Assembly (NCBI GenBank): GCA_041485385.1
Contig: JBGPJM010000036.1
Coordinates: 1 to 28,574 of the forward strand
Source: JBGPJM01 sp041485385
GTDB lineage: Bacteria > Planctomycetota > Phycisphaerae > Phycisphaerales > UBA1924
DNA: 28,574 nt
Direction of reading: 5' to 3'
A program made the position numbers and the translations under genes. The notes beneath the pieces are model-generated. The model saw only the letters and a list, made by a program, of their open reading frames with translations, searched no databases and had not been told where the DNA came from. The first letter of the stretch is position 1; each line of letters begins with the position of its first letter. Of this stretch, positions 15,927-22,984 are shown piece after piece.

Positions 15927-17549
15927 TCACACGCGCGCCCGCACCCACCCGCCCTGCACGAACCGCGCCGCGAACGCCGCGGCCCGGACCACGATCTCCA
16001 GGCACAGGGCCACCCACAGCCATACCAGCCCGCGCGTCGGTGAGAGGTGGTGGATCGTCGCGCCGCCCAGCCACGCCGGCAGGTGCACGTCGACGCCCGA
16101 GAGCACGTACGCCAGCGGCAGCCGCACGCCGTAGGTCGTCAGCCACGTCAGCCACATCACCACCTTCACGTCCCCGGCCCCGCGCATCCCCGTGCGCAGC
16201 ACGATGCCGATCGCGAACGGGATCTGCACGCACCCGGTCACCCGGAGAAGGTCCGGCACCAGGGCCAGGTGTTCCGGCTGCGAGGTGATCAGCCCGGCGA
16301 TCGACGTCGGCCAGGCGACGAAGACCACCCCCAGGAGCCCCATCACCACCGACGCGACCCCCGTGCACACCAGCATCGACCGTCGTGCCAACACGGGGCT
16401 CCCCGCCCCCAGGTACTGCCCCGCCAGCGTTGCCGCCGCCACCCCGATCGCGAACCCCGGCATGAACGAGAACGACTCGATGCGGATCGCGACGATGTGC
16501 GCCCCCATCGTCACCTCCGACCCCAGCCAGCCCACCATCAGGATGATGAAGAAGTTGCCGACCCACATCCCGAACGTCTCGAGGAAGTTGGGGATCCCGA
16601 CCCGCACCAGCCGCATCATCGTGTGCCAGTGCGGCCGCAGCCGGCGGGCTTTCAGCCGGACCCCTGAGCGCCCCTTGATGATCATCCCGATGATCACCGC
16701 CGCCCCCACCGCCTCGGCGATCACCGTTCCCCACGCGATGCCCTTCACTCCCATGCCGAACCCGAAGGGGTTGTGCAGCACCGTGCGCGTCACGGTCACG
16801 TCGTTCACCAGGTGCGTCGAGGTGATGTCCACCCCCGCCAGGGCGAAGCTCACCACCATGTTCACCGCGTTGACCACGACCATCGCCATCAGCGGGCGCA
16901 GCGAGTCGCCCGCGCCCCGCAGGCACGCCGTCATCGAATACAGCAGCGACGAGCACGGCACGCCCACCGCCATCACCACCATGTACCGCGTGAAATCCGC
17001 CGCTCCTTCCCCCGAGAGGTTCATCACCCCCGACATCCAGCCTGCGCACATCGCCACCATCGCCCCCACGCAAACCCCCGACCCGATCGCCAGCAGCACC
17101 GTCTGCCCCACCGCCGCGTTCGCCACCGCCAGCCGCCCCGCCCCCACCGCGCGGCTGATCAGCGCCGTCGCGCCGACCCCGATCGCCATGATCACCAGCC
17201 CAATGAACCACAGGATGTAGGACGCCCCACCGATCGCCCCCGTCGCCGACGTGCTCAGCTGCGCCGCCAGCAGCGTGTCCGTCAGCCCCACCAGCGAGTT
17301 CAGGAACGACTCCAGCAGGATCGGCCACGACAGCACGACGATCGCCCGGGGCATCGACAGCCCGGCCAGCATGCCCGATTTCAGCCGCCAATCAGGCGTG
17401 AGGCCGATCGGCTCGCCCCCGCCCTTCCTCGCCCCTCGAGCCGGCGAGCGCGCGGAAAACCCCTCCTCCGACGGGTCCAGCGTCGCGGGATCAAGCGTCG
17501 GCGTGCTCGCGGGTCGCTTTGGCGTCCGTGATGATCCGAGCACGCGCAC
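15927..17549 (-). CDS. MATE-family multidrug/metabolite efflux transporter
   Basis: This 540-residue integral membrane protein has about twelve hydrophobic helices from residue 65 to 535. Family landmarks include LSWPILLESFLNSLVGLTDTLLAAQL in helix 1 (split here as LSWPILLES and LVGLTDTLLA) and CLRGAGDS after helix 6. The second half repeats the pattern with VGIPNFLETFGMW and RTGMRGAGD. MATE proteins export cationic compounds in exchange for Na+ or H+. A 60-residue Pro/Ser-rich cytoplasmic N-terminus is longer than usual. Two GTG codons (17549 and 17543) could start translation; GGAGGGGAGGA precedes both and I cannot separate them. The gene lies 130 bp downstream of the phosphatase gene on the same strand. 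Confidence 0.92.
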   Translation of the reverse strand: MRVLGSSRTPKRPASTPTLDPATLDPSEEGFSARSPARGARKGGGEPIGLTPDWRLKSGMLAGLSMPRAIVVLSWPILLESFLNSLVGLTDTLLAAQLSTSATGAIGGASYILWFIGLVIMAIGVGATALISRAVGAGRLAVANAAVGQTVLLAIGSGVCVGAMVAMCAGWMSGVMNLSGEGAADFTRYMVVMAVGVPCSSLLYSMTACLRGAGDSLRPLMAMVVVNAVNMVVSFALAGVDITSTHLVNDVTVTRTVLHNPFGFGMGVKGIAWGTVIAEAVGAAVIIGMIIKGRSGVRLKARRLRPHWHTMMRLVRVGIPNFLETFGMWVGNFFIILMVGWLGSEVTMGAHIVAIRIESFSFMPGFAIGVAAATLAGQYLGAGSPVLARRSMLVCTGVASVVMGLLGVVFVAWPTSIAGLITSQPEHLALVPDLLRVTGCVQIPFAIGIVLRTGMRGAGDVKVVMWLTWLTTYGVRLPLAYVLSGVDVHLPAWLGGATIHHLSPTRGLVWLWVALCLEIVVRAAAFAARFVQGGWVRARV

Positions 17550-17679
17550 TCCTCCCCTCCGGCCCAGGACCGCCCCGCCAGGTCGCGCACGGGCGCGGCC
17601 GATCGTATGCCGCTAGCGGATTCGCCCCGCCGAATCGCGCTCGGCGACCTGGGCCCAACGCCAACGCCCGCATCTCGTG

Positions 17680-18705
17680 TCAGTCGCGCGAGCCCCGCAC
17701 CCGCCCCCACAGCCGGTTCGCCGCCGGCACGACCGCCCCTAGCACGTTGACGAGGCTCATCTGCGGCAACCCCGCCGGCGAGCCAGACCCGTCGCGGATC
17801 CGCTCCCAGACCGATCCGGCGATCCGGAATGGCGCCAATATCCCCTGGAGCGCCTGCCGCCTCGGCCGCAGCCCGTTGTGCCGCAGCAGCAGCACCGTCA
17901 TGTCGTCGTCCAGCGACGCCCCACCCGCCCGCTCGATGATCCGCTCCACCAGCGTCGGGATGAGCGTCTCCGGCGCCGCGGCGTCCACCCCCCGCACCAT
18001 TTCCAGCAGCCCCTGCTCCCCGAGCAGCTTCCCCGCCGCGTCGCGAGACTCGATCAGGGAGTCGGTGTAGATCATCACCAGGTCCCCCCGGCGGAGGTGC
18101 ACGCCGAACTGGTCGTACCCCGTCGGTTCGGCGATCCCCAGCGGCAGGTTGACCAGCCCCTCATCGCCATCGGCGGCGCCCACCCCGCCCTTGGCGGCCG
18201 CGACTTCTGCGCCCGCCACGGGCGCCTTGAGCAGCTCCCATGTCCGGGTCCTCGCGCGGTACAGCAGCGGGCGCGGATGCCCCGCGTTGCACGCCACCAG
18301 GTAGTCCGTCGGCGACCAGTACGTCGCCACCACCGCCGTCGCGAAGCTCCCGACCTCCGCCAGGCGAGAGAACTCCTTGTTCAGCGACAGGACGAACCGC
18401 GTCTGGTCCATGTAGTTCACGAACCGGCGCATCAATCCCCGCAGCGCCACCGCGGCCTCCGCCACCGCCTGCCCGTGACCGCTCACGTCCGCCACCAGCA
18501 GCCGCAGGATCCGCCCCGTCGCGCACGACGACACGTAGTGAACGTCGCCCCCGCCGGATTCGCCCTTGTAGGGCCGGCTGAACACCCACGCGTCCAGCCC
18601 CGGCATCGACACCCCGTTGTCCGCCGCCTGGTTCCCGCCCCACACCTCCATGCAATGCATGGTGTGCCCCGCCGCGTCGGTCTGCTTCGCCATGCCCGCC
18701 ATCAT
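17680..18705 (-). CDS. SpoIIE/RsbU-type PP2C serine phosphatase
   Basis: The 341-residue protein is mostly one PPM/SpoIIE phosphatase domain. The metal-binding aspartates are in GGGDVHY (Asp54), LLVADVSGHG (Asp73), IYTDSLIES (Asp215) and LDDDMTVLLL (Asp266-268). The AGHPRPLLYR strand is also typical. Such enzymes dephosphorylate anti-sigma-factor antagonists in partner-switching systems. This one has no recognisable PAS, GAF or receiver sensor domain, so the input is unclear. ATG at 18705 overlaps the stop of the upstream B12/GTPase gene (ATGA), implying coupled translation; in-frame ATGs at 18702 and 18693 are alternatives. A C-terminal extension of about 60 residues is Arg/Gly-rich. No anti-sigma factor gene lies nearby. 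Confidence 0.9.
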   Translation of the reverse strand: MMAGMAKQTDAAGHTMHCMEVWGGNQAADNGVSMPGLDAWVFSRPYKGESGGGDVHYVSSCATGRILRLLVADVSGHGQAVAEAAVALRGLMRRFVNYMDQTRFVLSLNKEFSRLAEVGSFATAVVATYWSPTDYLVACNAGHPRPLLYRARTRTWELLKAPVAGAEVAAAKGGVGAADGDEGLVNLPLGIAEPTGYDQFGVHLRRGDLVMIYTDSLIESRDAAGKLLGEQGLLEMVRGVDAAAPETLIPTLVERIIERAGGASLDDDMTVLLLRHNGLRPRRQALQGILAPFRIAGSVWERIRDGSGSPAGLPQMSLVNVLGAVVPAANRLWGRVRGSRD

Positions 18706-19847
18706 TTCAACAGCAGATCCAGCAGCTCCACCACCCCCTGCCCCCGCGTCGCGACCGTCTCCAGGATCGGCCTCCTCCCCGCCACGTCCCGCAGGTCGCG
18801 GACCAGCTCGTTCTCCCCCGGGTGGTCGGCCTTGTTGCACACGAACACGTCGGCGATCTCCAGGATCCCCGCTTTGTCCATCTGCACCGCGTCCCCCATC
18901 CCCGGCGTCAGCACCACCGCCGTCTTCTTCACGTGTTGGCGGATCTTCGTCTCGTTCTGCCCGGCGCCCACCGTCTCGATGAAGAGCGTGTCGAACCCCG
19001 CCCCGCCGATGAGCTCGATGACCTCCGGCAGCGCGCGGTAGTCCTCCCCGCTGATCGCCAGCGACCGGTAGAACACGGCCTCGTCCAGCGTGTTGAAGTC
19101 AACCCGGAGCCGGTCCCCCAGCAGTGCCCCGCTCGTGATCGGGCTCTTGGGGTCGAACGCCAGCACTGCGCACCGCCCCATCTCCGGCTTGTCCTTCGCC
19201 CGGCGCGTGAACTCCCCGACCAGCTGCGCCACCAGCGTCGATTTCCCCGCCCCCGGCGACCCCGTGATCCCGATGATCCGCGCCGGCTTCCGGCGCACCG
19301 CATCGCCCCGCACCGGCCGCCCGTCGTGCGTCAGCGAGATGTCCCGCGCAAGCTGGGCCGCGCTTGCTTTCCCCCTGCCCGTCTTCTGCTCGTACTTCCT
19401 CGTCGCCCCCTTCACCGCCTCCACGATCTCCAGGAGCCCCGTCCCCGTCGTGAAGCACTTCGCAACGCCCCCGGCCAGCAGCGTCGGGATGTCCTCCTGC
19501 GGCAGGATCCCCCCCATGTATACCGGGATGTCCGGCCTTCCCAGCTCCTTCAGCGCCTCCACCAGCTTCGGCCCCAGCACCAGGTGCGAGTTGCTCATCA
19601 TCGACGCCGCGATGACGTCGCAGTCCTCGTCCCGCGCCGAGACCGCCAGGCTCCGCGGCGTCTGCCATAGCCCCGAGTAGATCACGTGTACCCCGGAGTC
19701 CCGCAGCGCCCGCGCGATCACCTTCACCCCGCGGTCGTGCCCGTCCAGCCCCATCTTCCCAAGCAGCACCCGCGGGCGATGGTCCAGCTCGGCGCAGCGG
19801 TCGAGCTTCTCGAACTCGGTGGTCGCGATGTTCAGCGTCTTGGTCAT
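18702..19847 (-). CDS. B12-binding domain fused to MeaB/ArgK-type G3E GTPase
   Basis: In this 381-residue protein, residues about 25-150 form the cobalamin-binding module of acyl-CoA mutases: RPRVLLGKMGLDGHDRG with the DxHxxG base-off ligand His37, then SMMSNSH and the YMGG loop. Residues about 185-381 are a MeaB-like GTPase with Walker A GSPGAGKST (196-204), ETVGAGQNE and the NKAD guanine-specificity motif. MeaB loads and protects adenosylcobalamin in methylmalonyl-CoA mutase. IcmF has B12, GTPase and mutase domains in one chain; this gene equals the first two and lacks the mutase. It may serve a mutase catalytic subunit encoded elsewhere. The ATG at 19847 was chosen because the protein family character starts there. 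It overlaps the phosphatase gene by four bases. Confidence 0.9.
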   Translation of the reverse strand: MTKTLNIATTEFEKLDRCAELDHRPRVLLGKMGLDGHDRGVKVIARALRDSGVHVIYSGLWQTPRSLAVSARDEDCDVIAASMMSNSHLVLGPKLVEALKELGRPDIPVYMGGILPQEDIPTLLAGGVAKCFTTGTGLLEIVEAVKGATRKYEQKTGRGKASAAQLARDISLTHDGRPVRGDAVRRKPARIIGITGSPGAGKSTLVAQLVGEFTRRAKDKPEMGRCAVLAFDPKSPITSGALLGDRLRVDFNTLDEAVFYRSLAISGEDYRALPEVIELIGGAGFDTLFIETVGAGQNETKIRQHVKKTAVVLTPGMGDAVQMDKAGILEIADVFVCNKADHPGENELVRDLRDVAGRRPILETVATRGQGVVELLDLLLK

Positions 19848-19890
19848 GCGGCCACAGCATATGCGGGCGGTGTGGAACACCGGCCGCCCC

Positions 19891-20145
19891 CTACCGGTCA
19901 CCCTCCGCCCCATCCGGGCCCGCCGTGCCGTCCCGGATCCGGATAATCTCCTCCCGTTCCGTGTTCCGCCCCCGCTCCGCCCGCCGGCGTGCCAGAACCC
20001 CCAGCGCCACCGGTGCCGTGCCGCAGACTGTCAGGATCACCATCGCCCCGCCCACCATGAGCAGCGACCCTGCGTCCAGCGTCAGCGCACAGATCCCCAG
20101 CACCACGCCGGCTGTCAGCACAAGCCCGCCGATCGCGTATTTCAC
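19891..20145 (-). CDS. Small two-helix membrane protein, unknown function
   Basis: If translation starts at the GTG at 20145, the product has 84 residues. Two hydrophobic helices cover about residues 5-23 and 28-50, then a charged tail (RRRAERGRNTEREEIIRI) ends the protein. The pattern resembles small hypothetical inner-membrane proteins of this group, with no recognised domain. The start is uncertain since the upstream ribosome binding site is weak; longer versions would run into the promoter zone of the divergent zinc-ribbon gene. It sits 43 bp ahead of the B12/GTPase gene and could lead that operon. Confidence 0.5.
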   Translation of the reverse strand: MKYAIGGLVLTAGVVLGICALTLDAGSLLMVGGAMVILTVCGTAPVALGVLARRRAERGRNTEREEIIRIRDGTAGPDGAEGDR

Positions 20146-20374
20146 CGCACACGCTAGGCGGTCCGGGAACCCCGGAACGATTGGGAAAAAGCTGTCAGAA
20201 AACGGCGTTCCCGGCCGCGCCCCGGGGGTTCGGAAACCGCTGGCACCCCGGGAGCGCATCGTGTATTCTCCGGGTCGGTGCCCTGACGCGTCCAAGCGCA
20301 GGGACCCAAACCCCCGTCCCACCGCCAGCGGGCTCGCAGTCCTCCCCGCGGCCGGCCCGCCGGAGACCCGATTC

Positions 20375-20857
20375 ATGGCGACCCCAAGCTCTCCAGCCAA
20401 GACCTGCGCGATCTGCCGCCAGGATTGCACCAACAAGCCCCGTGTCAAGGACGCCCAGGGCCACTACTTCTGCCGCGACTGCGTCGAGAAGAAGAAGGCC
20501 GCCCAGCAGAACGGCGCTCAGGCCAAGCCCGCCTCCCGCCCCGCGGTCGCCGTTGACGACGAACGCGGCATCATGGCCAGGCTGGTCGACGATTCGGTCT
20601 CCAAGTCCCCGAACGTCTGCCCAGGCTGCCGCCGCCCGCTCAGGCCCGAGACCGTCGTCTGCACCCAGTGCGGCTTCAACCGTCAGACGTCCCAGGTGGT
20701 CACCACGCAGGTGCTCAAGTCCGAGGCGGTCAAGGCGGCCAAGGCAACGGGTCGACAGAGTCGGCGCGCGCTCATGGCGGTGTTCCTCGTCATCCTCGTC
20801 GCGTTGATTCTTCTCGCCGTGCTCTACTCCCAAGGCGTGATCGACCCGTTCCGATGA
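20375..20857 (+). CDS. Zinc-ribbon protein with C-terminal membrane anchor
   Basis: The 160-residue protein has two zinc-binding modules. The first uses Cys11, Cys14, Cys18, Cys33 and Cys36 (CAICRQDC ... YFCRDC), resembling LIM/B-box-like treble clefs. The second is a ribbon with Cys82, Cys85, Cys96 and Cys99 (CPGC ... CTQCG). A basic stretch precedes one transmembrane helix (about 132-152) and a short tail, so the zinc modules face the cytoplasm if it is tail anchored. Cytoplasmic zinc-ribbon membrane proteins of this layout are frequent in planctomycetes and have no assigned role. The ATG at 20375 follows GGAG at 20362-20365. Reading upstream in the frame gives Arg/Pro-rich sequence without homology signals. 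Confidence 0.8.
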   Translation: MATPSSPAKTCAICRQDCTNKPRVKDAQGHYFCRDCVEKKKAAQQNGAQAKPASRPAVAVDDERGIMARLVDDSVSKSPNVCPGCRRPLRPETVVCTQCGFNRQTSQVVTTQVLKSEAVKAAKATGRQSRRALMAVFLVILVALILLAVLYSQGVIDPFR

Positions 20858-20883
20858 GGTCGCCCGCGCCGGACGGAAATCGC

Positions 20884-20918
20884 AATGAAAACCCCGAGCC
20901 GCTTCGCGCGCCTCGGGG
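20884..20918 (-). terminator. Intrinsic terminator of the RRM protein gene
   Basis: On the minus strand CCCCGAG pairs with CTCGGGG (20918-20912 with 20898-20892) around a 13-base G+C-rich loop, followed by TTTTCATT. It lies 55 bp past the stop of the RRM gene. Read on the plus strand it lacks a T-tract, so it is unlikely to end the zinc-ribbon gene. Confidence 0.75.
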
Positions 20919-20972
20919 CATGACTGGGGAATCACAGAGCGTTGTCGTCGGCGTCCGATCGATCGGCCGGGC

Positions 20973-21347
20973 TTACCACCCGCCGCCGCCGCCCCCGCGG
21001 CCGGGGCGTCCGCCGCCGCCGCCGCCCCCTCCGCCGCTGCCGCCGCCGTAGCTGCTGCGGCCGCCGCCGCCGCCACCGCCGCCGAAGCCGCCGCGCGGGC
21101 GCTCCTCACGCGGCCGGGCCTCGTTGGCCACGATCGCGCGCCCGTTGATCGTCTGGCCGTTGATGGCCTCGATCGCCTTGCGGGCGTCCTCGTCCTGGGT
21201 CATCTCGACGAATCCGAAGCCGCGCGGGCGGCCCGTCTCACGGTCCATCACGATGGTCGCGGACGACACCTGGCCGTGCGCCTCGAACATGGCCCGCAGT
21301 TCCGTCTCGTTGGTGCTGAAAGGCAGATTCCCGACGTAGATCTTCAT
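20973..21347 (-). CDS. RRM-type RNA-binding protein with glycine-rich tail
   Basis: The 124-residue product has one RNA recognition motif (about 1-80). RNP2 is IYVGNLPF (3-10) and RNP1 is RGFGFVEM (about 42-49), both with the aromatic residues needed for base stacking. The tail (about 86-124) is a run of Gly with Arg, Ser and Tyr (RGG-like), as in bacterial and cyanobacterial cold-inducible Rbp proteins and eukaryotic glycine-rich proteins. These act as RNA chaperones at low temperature or in RNA localisation. The glycine tract is encoded by a near-pure GGC/GGN run (20985-21080), which is prone to length change by slippage. An intrinsic terminator follows the gene. Upstream, a 6-bp hairpin (21440-21456) lies in the putative leader. 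Confidence 0.93.
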   Translation of the reverse strand: MKIYVGNLPFSTNETELRAMFEAHGQVSSATIVMDRETGRPRGFGFVEMTQDEDARKAIEAINGQTINGRAIVANEARPREERPRGGFGGGGGGGGRSSYGGGSGGGGGGGGGRPGRGGGGGGW

Positions 21348-21439
21348 GCTTCATCCAACCTGGCCCGAGAGTGTGTCCATGTGCCTGTGAACCGGTGCGT
21401 GAACTCGGGCTTGGTCGGCGTCGGTCACTGTCCCCGCCC

Positions 21440-21456
21440 GCCCGGAACCCCCGGGC
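21440..21456 (-). other. Hairpin in the leader region of the RRM gene
   Basis: GCCCGG and CCGGGC form a perfect 6-bp stem with a 5-base loop, about 90 bp upstream of the RRM start. Cold-inducible RNA-binding protein genes often have structured leaders, but nothing beyond the stem supports a regulatory role here. Confidence 0.3.
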
Positions 21457-21583
21457 AGGTCGGTTCGAGCCGTAGTCTAGGCGACCCTGCTCCCCCCTTC
21501 CTCACCGGCCGGCGTGGGGTGTTTTCGGACCACCTCCACCGGATTTTGCCCCATTCTCCCGCCTCGGTGCAGCGCACGCGCCC

Positions 21584-22873
21584 TCACTCCGCCGCGGCGC
21601 CCGCAACAACCTCGACCTCCGCGGCCTCCTCCAGCGCGCTCTCGTCGAGCTTCCCCAGGCGCCTGATCTCGGGCCACGCCAGCGCCACCCCGGTCACTAC
21701 GATGAGCGTGCCGATCCCGCCGGCGACCACCGAGATGAGCGGCGTGAACCAGCTGGCCACCAGCCCCGACTCGAATCCCCCCAGCTCGTTGGACGTCTCG
21801 ATGAACACGTGGTTCACCGCCGACACCCGGCCGCGCAGCTCGTCGGGCGTCCGCACCTGCACGAGCACGTGCCGGATCACCACACTGATGTTGTCCAACC
21901 CCCCGCCGATGAACAGCATCGACAGCGACAGGACGAACGACGTCGAGACGCCGAAGACGATCGTCACCACCCCGAACCCCGCCACGCTCCAGAGGAGCGC
22001 CGGCCCCGCCCTGGTGAACGGTGGGCGGTACGCCAGCACCAGCGCCATCCCCCGCGCCCCGATATACGGCGACGACCGCAGCGCCCCGAGTCCGAGCGGG
22101 CCGACGTGCAGGATGTCCTTGGCGTACACCGGCATCAGCGCCGTCGCGCCCCCCAGGAAAACCGCGAACAGGTCCAGCGTGATCGCGCTCAGGATCGTCT
22201 TCTCTCGCCACAGGTGCCCCAGCCCCGCCCCCATCGACTTGAGGGTGATCGCCCCTGAGTGGCGCAGCGACTCGCGCGGCCTCAGCCCCGCCGCCGTCAG
22301 CGCGAACGCCCCCGCCATCACCGCCGTGCACGCGTACACCGGCCACGCCGCGTCGAACACGGCGATCAGCAGCCCCGCCAGCAGCGGGCCGCCGATCGCC
22401 GAGAGCTGGAAGACCCCGCTGTTCCACGTCACGGCGTTCTGGAAGTCGCCCGACGGCACGATCAGCGGCAACAGCGACGAGCGCGACGGCCCGTTGAACG
22501 ACCTGGCGCACCCCATCAGCATCAGGAGCGCGTAGGTGACCCACAGCGCGGTCTGCGACCAGGAGGCCAGGGCCAGGGCGGCCGCGAGGGTTCCCATCGC
22601 CAGCTGTGTCAGCACCAGCACCCATTTGCGGTTGAAGATGTCCACCGCGTGTCCCGCCGGCAGCGCCAGGAACATCACCGGGACCGCTCTTGCCAGCCCG
22701 ACCAGCCCCAGCGCGAAGGCGTCGTGCGTGCGCTCGTAGATCTCCCACCCCAGCGCCGTCGAGAGCATCTGCAGGCCCATCGACGACAGCACGAACCCGC
22801 CCGCGAACCGCCGGTAGTTCGGCGACCGCAACGCGGCGTAGGGATCGTGCGGCGGCCTGGTCACGGCGGACAT
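21584..22873 (-). CDS. MFS transporter of the EntS/MFS_3 exporter type
   Basis: The 429-residue protein has about twelve transmembrane helices and begins with YAALRSPNYRRFAGGFVLS, the typical opening of MFS_3 (enterobactin-exporter-like) proteins. The loop between helices 2 and 3 reads GHAVDIFNRKWVLVL, matching the MFS motif A position (G-xxx-D-xx-x-RK). ARSFNGPSRSSLLPLIV in helix 4 and RTPDELRGRVSAVNHVF between helices 10 and 11 are also family-typical. The substrate is unknown; no siderophore genes are near. The start has no Shine-Dalgarno match upstream (the preceding bases are pyrimidine-rich), so a leaderless transcript or another start is possible. An acidic Ala/Glu-rich tail ends the protein. 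Confidence 0.9.
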   Translation of the reverse strand: MSAVTRPPHDPYAALRSPNYRRFAGGFVLSSMGLQMLSTALGWEIYERTHDAFALGLVGLARAVPVMFLALPAGHAVDIFNRKWVLVLTQLAMGTLAAALALASWSQTALWVTYALLMLMGCARSFNGPSRSSLLPLIVPSGDFQNAVTWNSGVFQLSAIGGPLLAGLLIAVFDAAWPVYACTAVMAGAFALTAAGLRPRESLRHSGAITLKSMGAGLGHLWREKTILSAITLDLFAVFLGGATALMPVYAKDILHVGPLGLGALRSSPYIGARGMALVLAYRPPFTRAGPALLWSVAGFGVVTIVFGVSTSFVLSLSMLFIGGGLDNISVVIRHVLVQVRTPDELRGRVSAVNHVFIETSNELGGFESGLVASWFTPLISVVAGGIGTLIVVTGVALAWPEIRRLGKLDESALEEAAEVEVVAGAAAE

Positions 22874-22984
22874 CGGGAGGAGGGTAGACGATCGTCCGGC
22901 TCATGAGCGACTGCTGAGACGAGGTCGATCCATCTCGGCCGTATTGCAGGCGAGACAGGGCGCTCTGGATCGGCGATTCGTCCA

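Noticed and set aside
20985..21080. Trinucleotide GCC/CCG tract as a separate repeat element
   Set aside because: It is explained as codons for the glycine-rich tail of the RRM protein.
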